Assembly: GCF_016801865.2 (NCBI RefSeq)
Contig: NC_068939.1
Span: forward strand, 184,302,053-184,366,052
Reading direction: 5' to 3'
Length of the DNA stretch: 64,000 bases
DNA from: Culex pipiens pallens
Taxonomy: Eukaryota > Arthropoda > Insecta > Diptera > Culicidae
In this document: piece after piece, positions 1 to 11,740 of the stretch
Position numbering within the stretch: position 1 is the stretch's first letter
Layout of the letters: every line of letters begins with the position of its first letter
Notes under the pieces: model-generated
The model's input: the letters and a program-made list of their open reading frames with translations, nothing else
Databases searched by the model: none
What the model was told of the DNA's origin: nothing
Position numbers and translations under genes: made by a program

Positions 1-3000
1 GATTTGGAAGGGTGGTATTCATTGAGCAATAATTCCACATTATCAATTATTTGCTGTGGATTTCTTGAACAACCCTGAAAATGGGTGAATGTGAAGAAGG
101 GAATTGACAAAAATTTGCATTATTTGTATGGATGTTCAGCTAACCCTTACTCACCCAAACACATTTTGTATAATTGTTCCTGTCTTTATAAAGTTTAGAT
201 GAAAATTATTTAATATTCGAATATCTGTGTCTTGAGAAGAGATTTTCTGATCAAGTCGATGTCCTCAGCAAAGCTGTAGATTGAAATATAAATATAAAAT
301 TATTTTATTTCATCTCATAGGAGAATTCATCCCGTAGAAAACGGTCTTTTCAAATATTAATTTGTCTTTTTTACATCACTGGAATATTTTCAAAAGTATG
401 AATTTGTTCTTTTTTGTAAGCTCAAACATAATTTTAATAAGGCTTAAGATAGCCTGATATTTGTAGGGGATCTACTATGTAGCTTTGTTTTATCAAAACC
501 TGTTTTTGTATTTATTTTTTTTTACTCTATAATGTTTAACACTTGTAGCCCCAACGGGGTCAAAAAAGTTGGAAATGCAACTGCACCGGCGCTTTGAACC
601 ATTTGGAAAAAAAGTTGGAAATGCTTTTTTCATTATAACTTAGGGTACACGCATCTGTTTTGGATCTACTTTGTTCGAGGTGATTCTTGACATCCTTCCG
701 GATCGAATGCAACTTTTTCACTTCGGATAAAAACCAAATCACAAAAAAAAATTTCTTCGTTTTTTTTTATTTGAGGTGGATAAGCTTAAAAAAAAACCTT
801 GACGTGAAGACTTCCATCATTGCCATAATTTTTTTCGTTCAAGAGTATAGATTTTGCGTCGCTATTTTGAAACAAATTTGATTAAGACCAACAGTTTCTT
901 CAGTGGCTTCATGAAGGCAACAACCGGCACATGCTGATTATTTTTTAAGTAGAAATTCGGTAAATTGAATTCAATACAGAGAATTGTAGAGAGATGATCA
1001 ATTTTCTTCAAAAATGGTCAACGGCTTCACCTTGAAACGCTGGAAATATTAGATCAAATAAGGTGGTCATGATGGCGATTATGGAGCCTTGAAAATATTC
1101 ATTTGGTAATCCTATCCTGTTTTTGGCAACACCCGATCTGGTCAACATTTCTTTCCGATTACGTTAATAGTCCAGTACGTTACAGTTTATATGGAATTCG
1201 AATAAGATTGTAAAAAAAATCAGGCGTCAGTTCCAGAGTAATCCTCGAAAATTTCGAATTTTTTTTTTAGATTTCAATTTTGTATTTCATGCATTCTTTA
1301 TGTGAAAAGAGACCATTTTTATTTTTTTCCATACAAGTCTCCATACAACATACGATACCAGCACGGTCATACAAGACGGGTATGTCAAAATTTGTAAATC
1401 TGTACCTAGAGAAGAGATTTTGTGATCGATTTGGTGTCTTCAGCAAAGTTATAGTGAATTCTTAAAAAACGTATTTTCAATTTTTGAAATTGTTTGATAT
1501 TTTGCGCTAGAGTTTGAGATGACGCAAAATCTGGTACGATTAAAAAAATAGATTTTTTGAATGAAATTGGGGTTTTGGTTAAAATATCAAATATTGTCAA
1601 ACAAAATTTCAAAATTCAATTTAGATGCAAATCAATTTGCTATCAAAAATAAATTGACATATGTTTTGATAAAATGGACCTTTGGGTAATTTCTTTTAAT
1701 TTTGAAAATAATTTATGAAGGAACAATCATGCAAACAATATTTTAGAAAAGCGAATAAATGTTCTACAATTTTCTTTTGTGACTTTGTTGATCTGCTGGT
1801 TGTTGAGTTACAGCCTCAATTATAATAGGAAAACAACCACTTAAATAAGTCAAAATTAAAGTAGCTATGCTTGAATTGGATAATAAAAATAAATAAAAAC
1901 ACAGCATTTTCAAAAAATGTTTTAAGTAGTAACTTTCCAAGTCTGAATACATTTTGTTGCAATAAGCTGCTCCTTATAAGTTACTTTAAATGAGTTATCG
2001 TCGATAATCGTCGAAAAAATAGTTGTAATTCTATAACGATAAAATTATCGTTAACAACATTAACTTTTACACTTTTTGGGTATTTTTGGCAACACCCCTG
2101 TTAAGGAAAATATTGTATAACAGGAAAACAACCATACGAACAAGACAAGTAGCTAAACTTAAATTTGGTGATAAAAAACGATTTTTTTCCTTCTTTGAAG
2201 ACTTTCTGACTGTTGGTTTTTTTTTCAAATTAAAAATGAGTTACACGCTTGTTGGGAATGATGCCAATCGTGGTATTTTTATTCTCATTTAAATTTATTT
2301 TTTGAAATAGTTCTTGTACGCCAAAATTCCGAAAAGTTATTAAATAAAATGGTAATTAAAGCTATGAAACAATTTTACTTTGATATTACAAATCTCGAAT
2401 TAGTTTTCAAATAGCCGTAAGAGCCATTGTTGAACAAAGTCCTTTTTGCATCGGTATTCGACCTACTTACGAAAAACCAAAATCAAAAATGCTCGAGATT
2501 GTTCATCTACACGTACTTCAAGTGCCCCAAACTTAAAATAAATGTAATTTTGTTTCATTTTCGAGAAAAACGAAAATAGGTGTCAGAGGTCACGGTCCGG
2601 CTTTTTGAAAACTCACCCGAGAAATAGGCTCTTAGGCTTCGATAAACGATTGATTGTGTAGTATTTGAAAGGAATAAAAATGTGTTGTGTTGTTTTGTGT
2701 TTAATAAATAGAAGAAATTTTGTATTATCAATTCTTCCAAGCAAATCTCCAGTTTTAAATGTGGGTCATTCAAATCGTGTTGGTGTTTCCTTATTGGTAA
2801 ATTTTGCTCAGCGTATGGGTTTTCTAAAATGTTTAAAAAAATCTATAATCTTGACCAAATATATTTCTAAGGCATCATTTGCAGAGGGCCAAAAAGCAAT
2901 TTGATTTTGACATTTTAATCTTTTTTGCAATTTCCCAGACAGGCTACTCTGAAAAAAAAACCATTAGTTGAGAATTAGCAGAATAGATTTAAAAAAAGGT

Positions 3001-3100
3001 GCAGGTGGTTATGTTCTACATGACCAATATGACAAAGAACTTTGTACAAAACTCCTAAAAAATTATTCAATTTTTTATATTTTTCAATATTGCCAAAACA
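1..3100. other. AT-rich gene-free stretch with dispersed repeat remnants
   Basis: No coding region is supported here; open frames are short and have no recognisable domains. Two stretches (about 222-282 and 1394-1455) carry a recurring text: a GATCGATTTGGTGTCTTC-like core followed by AGCAAAG(C/T)T(G/A)TAG. The same text recurs near 13018, 54150 (reversed) and 63880, so these are old copies of one dispersed repeat. Near 1995-2055 there is a run of TTATCG/CGATAA motifs in both orientations. A stretch near 2990-3050 resembles one near 23330-23390 (AAAAAAGGTGCAG followed by an ATGTT and ATGAC text). The rest is AT-rich sequence in which I see nothing definite. Confidence 0.6.
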
Positions 3101-3101
3101 A

Positions 3102-3390
3102 GTATGGTTCGGAAAATGTCCCCCGGGTGAACCTCCCAGAGAGAACCGGCCACTCTAGGTTGTGGCCACCACTATCAAAATGGTAATTTTCATGTCCAGT
3201 ATCAAAAACCATGAATTTTGATACCCATATTGCCCCAAGTCGTATGGTTCGACAAATGTCCCCCCGGTAGAACCTTCCCTCAGGGCCATGGCCACTCCGG
3301 GTGTGGCCAATCCGGTCAAAATGGCCATTTTCATTACCAGTTTCAAAAAAACCATGAATTTTGATACCCATATTACCCCAAGTCGTATAG
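3102..3390. repeat. Diverged tandem repeat, unit about 140 bp (two units; a third resumes at 4050-4140)
   Basis: Two imperfect units start with GTATGGTTCG near 3102 and 3242. Each runs through a GGCCACTC..GTGTGGCCA stretch and a segment reading ATGAATTTTGATACCCATAT. A further unit of the same text (GTCGTATAGTTCGG, then TGTCCCCCCGG and GGCCACTCCGG) resumes at about 4050 after a 659-bp insertion. The open frames here are not gene-like. Confidence 0.75.
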
Positions 3391-3732
3391 AGGGAGTGGC
3401 CGTGGCTGACTGGTTACGGTGTTCGCTTTGTAAGCGAATGGTCCTGGGTTCGATTCCCATCTGCTCCCAACGAGAAAGTATAGGAAATATAAATCTTGAA
3501 ACTCTGAACATGAACGAAAAATCAAAGTCGCTCGAGTCGGGGTTCGATCCCCCGTCCAAGTTCTAAATAACGTTTGAATCCGATTGATGCAAACGTTCTT
3601 CAGGGCAGGGCTTGTCGATAAAAGCTGAAGTACCTCGCGCTCAGCTAGCCAGCGTAGAAATGGGTCACCGAAGCTCGGCAGAGCTAACACCTTCCAAATG
3701 CCGATGCGAGTTATTTGCATGTATAGAATGTA

Positions 3733-3931
3733 CACAGTAAAAAAATCATGGTAATATTACATCTGGGAAGGGGTACATTTTTTAAGTCAGAAAAAATGTG
3801 TAATTTTACCTCTAAAAATTTGTAATTTTGCCACTTTTTCAGTCTAAATTGATGTAAAATTACAACATTAAAGAGGTAATATTCAACCTTCCAAAATTAC
3901 ACCTTCCAAATATACATTATTTTTTACTGTG
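3733..3931. mobile_element. Short MITE with CACAGTAAAAAA ends, nested in the SINE
   Basis: The ends are inverted: CACAGTAAAAAAAT at the left and ATTTTTTACTGTG at the right, each next to TA, which suggests a TA target duplication. Internal text (GGTAATATTCAACCTTCCAAAATTACACC) is AT-rich with no coding capacity. A related element lies at 15385-15612, and what looks like one end of another is at 29632-29690. It is non-autonomous; the parent transposase family is not identifiable from this copy. Confidence 0.7.
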
Positions 3932-3999
3932 TAGTTCTAAAAACACATGGAAACAACTTAATTTGTAAGAAGCGACCGCGTGGTCCCGTTTGGTTGATT

Positions 4000-4000
<1 letters not shown>

Positions 4001-4047
<47 letters not shown>
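4001..4047. repeat. (CA)n microsatellite
   Basis: An uninterrupted CA dinucleotide run at the 3' edge of the SINE-like insertion; it may be that element's tail. The cysteine/valine- or histidine/threonine-rich frames over it are artefacts of the repeat. Confidence 0.95.
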
Positions 4048-4050
<3 letters not shown>

Positions 4051-4140
4051 TTACCCCAAGTCGTATAGTTCGGTAAATGTCCCCCCGGGACAACCTTCCC
4101 CAGGGCACTGGCCACTCCGGGTGTGGCCAATATCCAATAA

Positions 4141-6786
4141 ATGTGGTCCCAACTCAATTGCCCCAAATCATTGTGGTTTTCCGGTGACCATCCTAACAAT
4201 CTTCATTAGAACATAATTCCTCCCAATTTGGTGCCCAAACTATGTCTTTCAATGTGTGCGTGTGTGTGTGTGAGAGCATCCGTCTTTGACGAAACCTCGG
4301 TAGTCACTGAAATTTTCTGAGGCTATCTGTTAGCTTATACAGTTCACATGAAAGGTGGCAACAGTGGTGCAACATTCTCGCGTGACAGTTCCAAGAAAGC
4401 AGGAGAGGAGGCAAAATTTGCTAAGTGCTCTCAGCCAATCAGCAACTGTGATTTTTCCTGCATTCATTTTTTATTTTCATCCTAACTTTTGAAAACTTTA
4501 ACAAAGTTTTATCAACTTTGTGAGGTAGTCTACTTGCAATTTAGGACTTCCCCTTTCATTTGGTGGATAAAGCATGCAGATTGCTTGAATTGGGTGGAAG
4601 ATATAAGCGTTTAAACAATTACACAAATCGTTACACTTTCGCTTCGCGAAATTTTGGATTGACACCCGTAGACAGTGCCCTTAGGACAAAGTTCTTTGTC
4701 AAAATTGTTTACTTTTGGGTGCATACCGTCCTTAAATTTAAAATGCAATCCGCGAGTCTGCCTCTCTTTGTGTTTGATATATTTATTTTGCTTTTTCTAC
4801 ACCCCTTTTAGTTCTCCTTCTCCGGTCTCCTCTTCCATTACCTCTCTCTTTGCCTGCTGTTTGTGTGTGATTTTTATTCCTAGGCCGCGGGTATTGATTA
4901 GGGAGTGTTGCATAGCAGCAGCAGCAGCTTAAGGCCTAGCATTGCATTGCACACTGCAGCTAAACTGAAGTCTGGTCTTGGGCGTAGGTGGACGACCAAG
5001 GTGAGGCACTCGGAAAACGGTCTCACGAAGCAGCTGATTTGTGTGTAACATCATGATTATCTCTGTGGCTCTGTTTAGTTGCTCTCCTTTCGGGGTTTCG
5101 CCCTCTTGTTTGCGGAGCAGACTCACACTTTTATTCGTCATAAATAAAACCGCTCTTCGTTTTGGGGCCGAGTTTGTGGGTCGTAGGTCTGTATGCCAAA
5201 GGGAACCCAGATAGGAGGAACTGACCGCACTATTTTGTACGAGGAAGAATAATAAACCTTATTTTTTTTGGTTTGGTCCATAGAAAGCCGTAATTGCGTA
5301 ATAGTTTGTCTGGGAATTCGATCAACGCTGCCGTGGTTGTTCTGTGTCGCAGTGTTGGAAGAGATAACAAACGGAGGGGGCTTCGATGTCTGACCCTGAT
5401 GGCCACACTGCGCCGCAGATTGGGGTCGTAAAAGTTGTGGCAGTAGGGTCGTTTGTTGGGCTTAGTTTATGGCTGCCAGATTTAGATACACGGCGAGGCG
5501 TAATTTGCTGAACGGTTGGTTAGATCAATTAACAACCCGGGCACATGTAACCGGAAGTGGGAGCTCTGGGTGACCGATTTGGGCTACTATCGGTGACAGT
5601 GAGTTGAGATACAAGCTCATTTTCGGGGATTAAGCCTAATACACTCATACAATTAAGCCCTGCAATGGAAGGCGAATGGTCAACACTGATCATGAAATGA
5701 TAGAAATTTCTATCAATTTCAAATTTCTCTAATCAAAGGTTCTCTGTCATTTTGAAATAGGTCATTTAAAGCAGTGCGAGGGCTGTCACGACCTAATACC
5801 TGGGACTGAGATAATGTATCAGCATAATCCAAGTCTAATACTAACAATACTTTTCCATAATTTCGCTGCCAGTCAGCAGGACAATGCTTCCTGCTAGGAC
5901 GATTCATCACCGCTCCGGATGCTACCGTATGTCCGAGGCAATTAGGACCGTACAAATAAAAAGTAACGTTTCATGCTTCCGGAACTGGGCAGCAATATTG
6001 ACCCGGCCCAACGCACACACTTCCCAGTTGGTGGTGGCCCATCAGTCAGAGGACCATCATAAGTCACCCGATGGATGCTGTTGTGGGATGGATCTCCGCA
6101 TCGGTTCATCTGGAGAGAGGGGAAAAAAAGCATAACAAGCTGATGTTGTTGTAGTTTGCTCCATGGTTGAAGTAGCACAGTAGAAAATATTAAATTAATA
6201 TAACCTTTTATATTTTTTGAAGATTTTTAAAATTTTCATTTAATTTAATTTTAGACACTTTTCAAAATATTTGTTAACGATTTTTTACGGTTCACCCTGC
6301 GTCCGATGATAGTTGATGTTCGGTTGATGGTTCGCAACGTCCTACACGCAAACCCATACGTGTGAGGAAATGAAGAAACGTGTCGATGATGCTGAATTGG
6401 CAGAAAAAAAAAACCTCCAAGCGAAGTGGCCAGGTTGCAGTGTTTTGTGCGGGAGTGGCGGCAACACCTTTTGCTGGGCTGGGACTCGGGTTGGGTTTAC
6501 TTTTTTTTCGTTCATTCATCCAACTCATGATAGCAGTTTCATATCACGTTTTTTATGAGACTTCAGCGCGAGTGATCTTTTGGTTGGGAGAAGAGGTTCT
6601 GTGATCTGTTTTAACTGTTTATTAGTGGAAAAATAACAAGATTTTAAGAAATTATTTGAACTTTGATCTCTTTATCGGAATGCTTTAAGGTCTTAAACTA
6701 TAATTTGAAAAAGTTACTAAATTTTCTATAGAAAAAGCAGAAAACTTCACTGAAGTTTAATTTTTCAACATTGAAAATCGAACTTA
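4141..6786. other. Gene-free stretch, mostly unique sequence
   Basis: No supported gene. The stretch 4880-5640 is richer in G and C and mostly lacks repeats. A 78-residue minus-strand frame at 5719-5955 has mixed amino-acid use but no domain I recognise, and its plus-strand counterpart is equally open. A (GT)n run lies near 4253-4271. The stretch 6181-6300 is AT-rich. Nothing regulatory can be named with support. Confidence 0.5.
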
Positions 6787-7211
6787 TACACCCAAAATTC
6801 ACAGTCGAGATAATCGTTCTCTCAAAATTTATTGAGGGATCAGTGCCAAAATCGATAGAATAATGGTACCAACTCACACCATCATAACAAATGAGTTCAT
6901 TCGTTAGTTGAATCAATAAATTTTTCTAACAAGTGTCATACATCGACTTCTGACCTCTCCTTGGTCACCAAGCCGTGGTGGCCGAGGCAGTTAAGTCATT
7001 GGAATGGTATGTCAAAGGTCTCTGGTTCGATTCCCGTAGTCAACACTTTTAGTTTTTTGTTTGACGGATGAACTTTTTTTGCAAATGAACCTCGAGAGAA
7101 TAGTTCTATCGCCCATCTCGAGCTGTGTTCTCTGTGTCCGTGAATGGTACCACTATTCTCTCGACTCGAGACCATCATTATCTCGGACTAGCGCTGCCAG
7201 TTTTGGGTGTA
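6787..7211. mobile_element. Inverted-repeat element with a tRNA-like core (copy A)
   Basis: The element begins TACACCCAAAA and ends TTTTGGGTGTA, so the termini are inverted. The inverted similarity extends inward with gaps: a CGAGATAAT..CTCTC..GGTACCA text in the left arm appears reversed in the right arm. In the middle (about 6972-7044) lies a tRNA-like stretch with GTGGCCGAGGCAG (A-box-like) and GGTTCGATTCCC (B box). After it comes GATGAACTTTTTTTGC AAATGAAC, shared with copy B at 8286-8670. There is no coding capacity. Transposon-like ends around a Pol III-type core make it a composite of unclear class. Confidence 0.65.
6972..7044 (+). repeat. tRNA-like sequence inside copy A (not a functional tRNA call)
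   Basis: It contains an A-box-like GTGGCCGAGGCAG and a B box GGTTCGATTCCCG with local stem. I cannot draw a convincing acceptor stem or a full cloverleaf. It sits inside an inverted-repeat element, so a SINE-type tRNA relic is more likely than a working tRNA gene. Confidence 0.5.
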
Positions 7212-8195
7212 GCTTTCATGAAAAAAAAAACTAAGAAAAACAGAAGAGATTTTATTTCAGCAATCAGCAGTCCGATCAATAAAGTTAAAATAAACGAAAA
7301 CTGTCGGAAATTTCATGAGCCCTTCAAAATTATTTTTTGCAGTGATTATTTTCCTTCAAGAAGTAAGAACTGTACATTTTTCGAAAAATTTTGCCTTAAA
7401 ATGCCCATAACTTGAATACATTGTACATTCTCAATTTGAAGCTCCTACATTATTTTTTAAAATTTTGTTTTTAGTATTATTTTAGATTTTTTGTCTAAAA
7501 TCACATTTTCTTAAAAAAAATAAAACTTCAGTATTACAACATCCTATATTGTAGCGCAATAGATGCCTGTTTTTTGTCTTATTAAACATAAAAAATCGAT
7601 TGATTCCAAAATATTTTTTTGGGAAAAACTTATAGTGAAAAAAAAATCAACTAAAATATTGGGAAATTGTTTTTACCGTATACCTATTTTTTCTGAAAGG
7701 TCTTAATCATAACCTCCAACTTTGTGGAAGACACAGAATCGATTAGAAAATCAATTCTCAAGCATCAGATTTTCGAAGCTAATTTTGTTTGTTCAACCCG
7801 CAAAATTTGGAAAGAATGATGATGCCAAATGGCATGGACAAAATTTCATTCAAATCAAAATTTACAAAGAAATGTCAATATGCCAAAATGTAGGAGTAAC
7901 TCAGTTTCAGAAGAAACTAATTTGTCATAAAATAGCGTGTTTTTGAAAAATACTCAAATTGGAGGTTGTTGCAATGTGGCTGCCAAATGGTCGGGAATTT
8001 CTCATTGGTTTCTAAAGGATTCCAAGACATGTTTCAAAAAAAATAAAAACCAGGTTTTCGACGCACCGCACGCAAAAACTGGGGAATGACATTAACGGAA
8101 AAACATCATCTTTTTTTACTAAAACTGCGATAAATTTAAAATTTAGGTGATGACCTATACTTTTATGGGTACTAAAATTTTCGTAATTGAAAGCA
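7212..8195. other. AT-rich gene-free stretch
   Basis: Contains poly-A and poly-T runs and short random frames only. Near 7700-7760 a text on cell-sized repeat units (AACTTTGTGGAAGACA..GATTAGAAAATC) resembles the dispersed motif seen elsewhere in the window. No gene or clear element boundary is seen. Confidence 0.5.
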
Positions 8196-8740
8196 ACTGG
8201 TGTTTCCCTTATCAACAGCATGTATTAATGCGCTGAAAAAATGAAACACCAAGATCGCCAAACCTTGAACATGTCTGCAAATGCCACACCCAAAGTTAAA
8301 GACCGAGGGGATAGTCCTCCCGAAAAGAAACCTGAGGAAAGTACTATTTTGCGTGAGTAAAGACCTCTCGCGTGTTCATTCGTTCATTGGAACAGTTCAT
8401 CCTCTTGAGTGGCTTATATGGACAAATGGCCGCCACCGAACCATGGTGGCCCATACGGCAAAGGCACGGTTAAATAAGCCGAAGGTCTTGGGTTCGAGTC
8501 TCGGTACAGGTACTTTTTTTTTGATTGATGAACTTTTTTAGAAAATGAACCCATGAGTAAAGTACTATCGGTAATTTTGGGATTTATCCTCTCCGTCCGC
8601 ACACAGTACCATTTTACTACCGAACCTTGCTCTTTATCCTCTCGTATGCCGATGCCCAGTTCTGGGTGTAATAGTCATTGGCCACCAACGGCACCCGCCA
8701 TGTCAGTTTGTAGATCTCGAGAGTTAGGGGCGTATTTTCT
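8196..8740 (-). mobile_element. Truncated retroposon copy, split by an inverted-repeat element
   Basis: Read on the minus strand, 8740 down to 8671 matches the text CGAGATCTACAAACTGACAT and GCGGG(T/C)GCCGTTGGTGG found in the 3' bodies of the retroposons at 38086-39014 and 52494-54086. After the interruption (8670-8286), the match continues with ATTTGC..GATCTTG(G/A)TGTTT and CATGCTGTTGATAAGGG down to about 8200. The two halves are in the right order and orientation, so one older insertion was split by copy B. It lacks both the 5' monomers and the 3' hexamer tail. Confidence 0.8.
8286..8670. mobile_element. Inverted-repeat element with a tRNA-like core (copy B), nested
   Basis: The ends read ACACCCAAAG and CTGGGTGT(A), inverted and close to those of copy A. 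The core at about 8441-8512 is tRNA-like, with GGGTTCGAGTCTCGG as the B box. Downstream, GATGAACTTTTTTAGAAAAT and then GTACTATCGG, CCGCACACAGTACC match copy A in order, although the arms between have diverged strongly. It interrupts the retroposon fragment at 8196-8740, which fixes its boundaries and shows that it moved as a unit. Confidence 0.7.
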
Positions 8741-9420
8741 CAAAAATCTTTTTTTTCTTTTAAAGAAATTTCACCTCTGTTATGGCCTTCCTGTCTTGAA
8801 AAATGCAGTGTTTAAATTGAATCTCGGAAAAATATTTTTTTCGTTAATTTTTTTTAAATGCATTTTTGAGTTTTTATTCAAATTTGAGTGGTTGATTTAA
8901 AATTTCATTTCCTGAATAAATTTTGCACCATCTACATACGTTAATTGTGGTAGCGCAAAATGAATTTTCTCAACACTTTATCACTTTATTGGACGTCATT
9001 TTTTACTTAATAGTAAGACAACTTTAGAGTATTTCTGTGATCTTACGAAAATGTATGGGAAATTCCCAATCATTTGATACCAAGATTACAAAAACACAAA
9101 AAGAATGATAAAATTTTAACATTTATTTTATATTTTCAACAAAAGTTGTTCAAAGTTATCTTCCAATGCGGAATAAAATTAATAACGAAAAACCAAGTTA
9201 TGGAAGCAGAGGGTCAACGACAGCGTTAAACGGATTAAAGTCTCAGAGATCATATCATACGAATTTGTTTGTTTTGATCCAAATGTTTAAACAATTTTTT
9301 GCCTCGACTATTTTTGGTACATTGGCACCATATATCAAATCTGTACTGTTGTTTATTCAGTCGTTGTATTGAATCTTCGATGAGTATTTCTAACTCAGAA
9401 TTTTAAATAAAATTTCTCAG
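8741..9420. other. AT-rich gene-free stretch
   Basis: Poly-T and poly-A runs with only short, low-complexity frames. I see no element boundary or gene in it. Confidence 0.5.
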
Positions 9421-11740
9421 GAATTCACACGACTTCAAAGTCAGCACAAATCCGCTGTTTACTTTTCGCAGCTCCACTGAAATCGAAAGCCAGCCAGCCA
9501 GAACGAGTTCAATGAATGATTAATTTGCACAGATTTCGCCTCGGCAGAGACATAGCACACATTCCAGGAAGAGTCTCTCGGTTTGCTTATCAATCTCCCT
9601 TGTGCTTCCATAAATAAATCCGCTGATTGGGTGCTTTCGGTGTTACGTCTGCTCACGTAATCGATTTTACTTTTAATTTTTTTTTCTTCGCTCATTTCAG
9701 TTCGAGAAACTTTAACGATTCGGGTCGAGTAAGTTTTGCACCTCTCAATTTGTATCCGCCAGCAAATGGTGTAGTGTCAATCAAGCGTCAGGGCAAAAAT
9801 TCTCATTAAGACCATTAGATGTCGCAATCGACGTGTCTCCTTTTTGCAACGATTCGATCTGGGCTCGTCGTATGTGCTGTGCTGAGCTCCACGGTCCATA
9901 TAGCGACAAAATGACTTTAGTGTAACTTTTCCACAGTCAGTCTCGCAGCCGAGAGCAAGCAAACACACATTGCAGTCGGTACAGATTCGACGTCCTCGGA
10001 GTGTGTGACAGGGCACAGGGCAACGAGAGAAGAGACCATAAATTTTGTCCTACTTTCCAGCAAGCCAACCAGCCAGTGGCAGTGGCAGTTAACCAGACGA
10101 ACTTTTCCAACACGGGGGTTCGCAAGAATCTCCGAGAGAGTATTTGGCAAAATTGCAATCGAGATTCCTTCGACCGACGAGTTTCGGTGGGAGGCCACGG
10201 GTCGTGAGGGAAGATAAAGTGCAGTAATGTCTCTGGTGACCCGCTTCTTCCAATCCCGATGTCGAAGTAATGCACTGCTGCTTCTGCTTTGAACAACTCT
10301 GTGTGTGAGGAGAGGGACAGAGCGGGGCTGGCAAACCAACGAAAACGGGCTGGCAAACCAAACAGAGTATAAATAATTCAGCTGATGTTGGTTGAGCTTT
10401 ACCTCGGCGAGTCCGTCCTCCGACTTGCAAGCCTGAAAGTGAAACCGTTGACCGTGCTTTGGCTTTGGCTCCCGGGAGCGATTCTTATTGACTTTTCGGC
10501 ATCGTGTGGCAATCATGCGGGGACCGGCAGTATATCCGGACGTTGACGGTTGAGCGAAAGGACAATCACGGTTGTGGCACAGTGGCCTCGATTGGTTCCT
10601 GAAGGCTGAAGGAATCCCGGGCAAATCGATGGATGGCGCAGAGGGAATACAGAGGTCGTGGTTTTGGGGGAGGATTCGGATCGATTTCATCTTAAATGAA
10701 TCAAAGGAATGCATACCAATGGTCGAATATTTCATCAAATTGTGGTACAATGCAATTATTTGCATCCTCATCAACAATGCAGCATTCCAGTATAAAGTTC
10801 CAGATCTAGTTTTACATACTTCGAGATGACAATGAATCGGATATCCAACCGAGTTGTGTGGTTTCAGGATTCATCAGAACCAATAAAATCTTCCATTCCG
10901 GACACCAGCCAGACCATTTCTCCGTATATGTGCAGACTCGAAATCGGTTGAATTTCCATCCCACTTCCGGTCTCACTGCATTCCCATCCAAGTCCGCAGT
11001 TGTCTGGAGCTGAGCTCGTCGTCCACCGGAAATATGATTATCATTCCTTTCGTCACCACGAGACTCTGTATAGCTGTCAAGAGCGGTTCAGAATAAGGGG
11101 AGAGTCTCACAGCACGAGGCGACGCCGGTGACGATAACCGACACTACTAATACGGGAGAGGTTCCAGCGACATCATCAAGAAGAATTTGCATAATAATGG
11201 CCGAATCCAGGGGGGCGAAGGGGAACTGCAAATGGCTGGCTTGCTGGACACTTTTTTGAATTAATATTTATTGCCTCGATTTTGCGCGCCGTTGGACTCA
11301 TTCCTCCTGCTCGGGACGGACGGACGGACATTGTCAGAAAGGACGAATGTTAATTGTCCGAAAAATTGGAGAGCTCGCGACGGACGGACGGAAAATGTGA
11401 TTCCCGCTGACGAAATTGGCACGAATCCTAAATCAAAACAAACTCAGCTTAGCTGCGAACCCCCCGTCGGAGTCGTTTCTAGCCGGATTTGTGAGTCGGG
11501 CAAAAAAAAGAGCTCTTCAGTTGAAGAAAGAAAGAGAGCGATGGGAGCCATTATTCAAATGAATTTATGATTATGGGAAGAGCGTTTGCTTCGACAGGAT
11601 TAGTTTGGCGCTTTTTCGTCGAAGCGTTAAAGTGGCACCCGAGGATTTGACGAAATTAGAGGACTTTGAAGATTTGTCCGGCGCTGCTGGATTGGCCTCA
11701 AGTGGAGTGAATGTTTTGTTTCAAAACTTCGCCTATAAAG
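9421..11740. other. Higher-GC, low-repeat island without a recognised gene
   Basis: Base composition is visibly more balanced than on either side, and dispersed repeats are absent. Open frames up to 286 residues exist on the minus strand (9917-10777), but overlapping frames on both strands are equally long. Their amino-acid order is not domain-like: cysteine, serine, arginine and histidine are scattered and no conserved motif is present. Tandem GGACGGACGGAC motifs occur at 11316-11330 and 11378-11392. I read it as conserved-looking non-coding DNA (intronic, UTR or regulatory) rather than coding sequence. Confidence 0.45.

Larger units (their letters stand above)
3391..4049 (+). mobile_element. 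tRNA-headed SINE-like retroposon with 19-nt target duplication
   Basis: The insertion is bracketed by an exact 19-nt direct repeat (3372-3390 and 4050-4068, ATTACCCCAAGTCGTATAG), as expected from target-primed reverse transcription. Its 5' end is tRNA-like: GGAGTGGCCGTGGCTGACTGG resembles a D-arm/A box, and GGGTTCGATTCCC (about 3446-3458) is a good B box with flanking stem. A second B-box-like GGGTTCGATCCCC lies near 3539-3551, so the head may be dimeric, as in the Twin SINE described from Culex pipiens; I cannot confirm that identity. The 3' end is a (CA)n tract. A 199-bp MITE (3733-3931) sits inside, so the original insert was about 460 bp. Part of the direct repeat also belongs to the host tandem unit, which weakens the argument slightly. 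Confidence 0.65.

Noticed and set aside
3391..3470. A possible functional tRNA gene
   Set aside because: It starts exactly at the insertion boundary of a retroposon and a second B box follows; better read as a SINE head.
5719..5955. A 78-residue minus-strand frame with mixed composition
   Set aside because: No recognisable domain, and the plus strand is open over the same stretch; not enough to call a gene.
9917..10777. A 286-residue minus-strand frame in a GC-richer island
   Set aside because: Overlapping frames are open on both strands, composition is scattered Cys/Ser/Arg/His and no domain or signal is visible. Kept only as an island entry.
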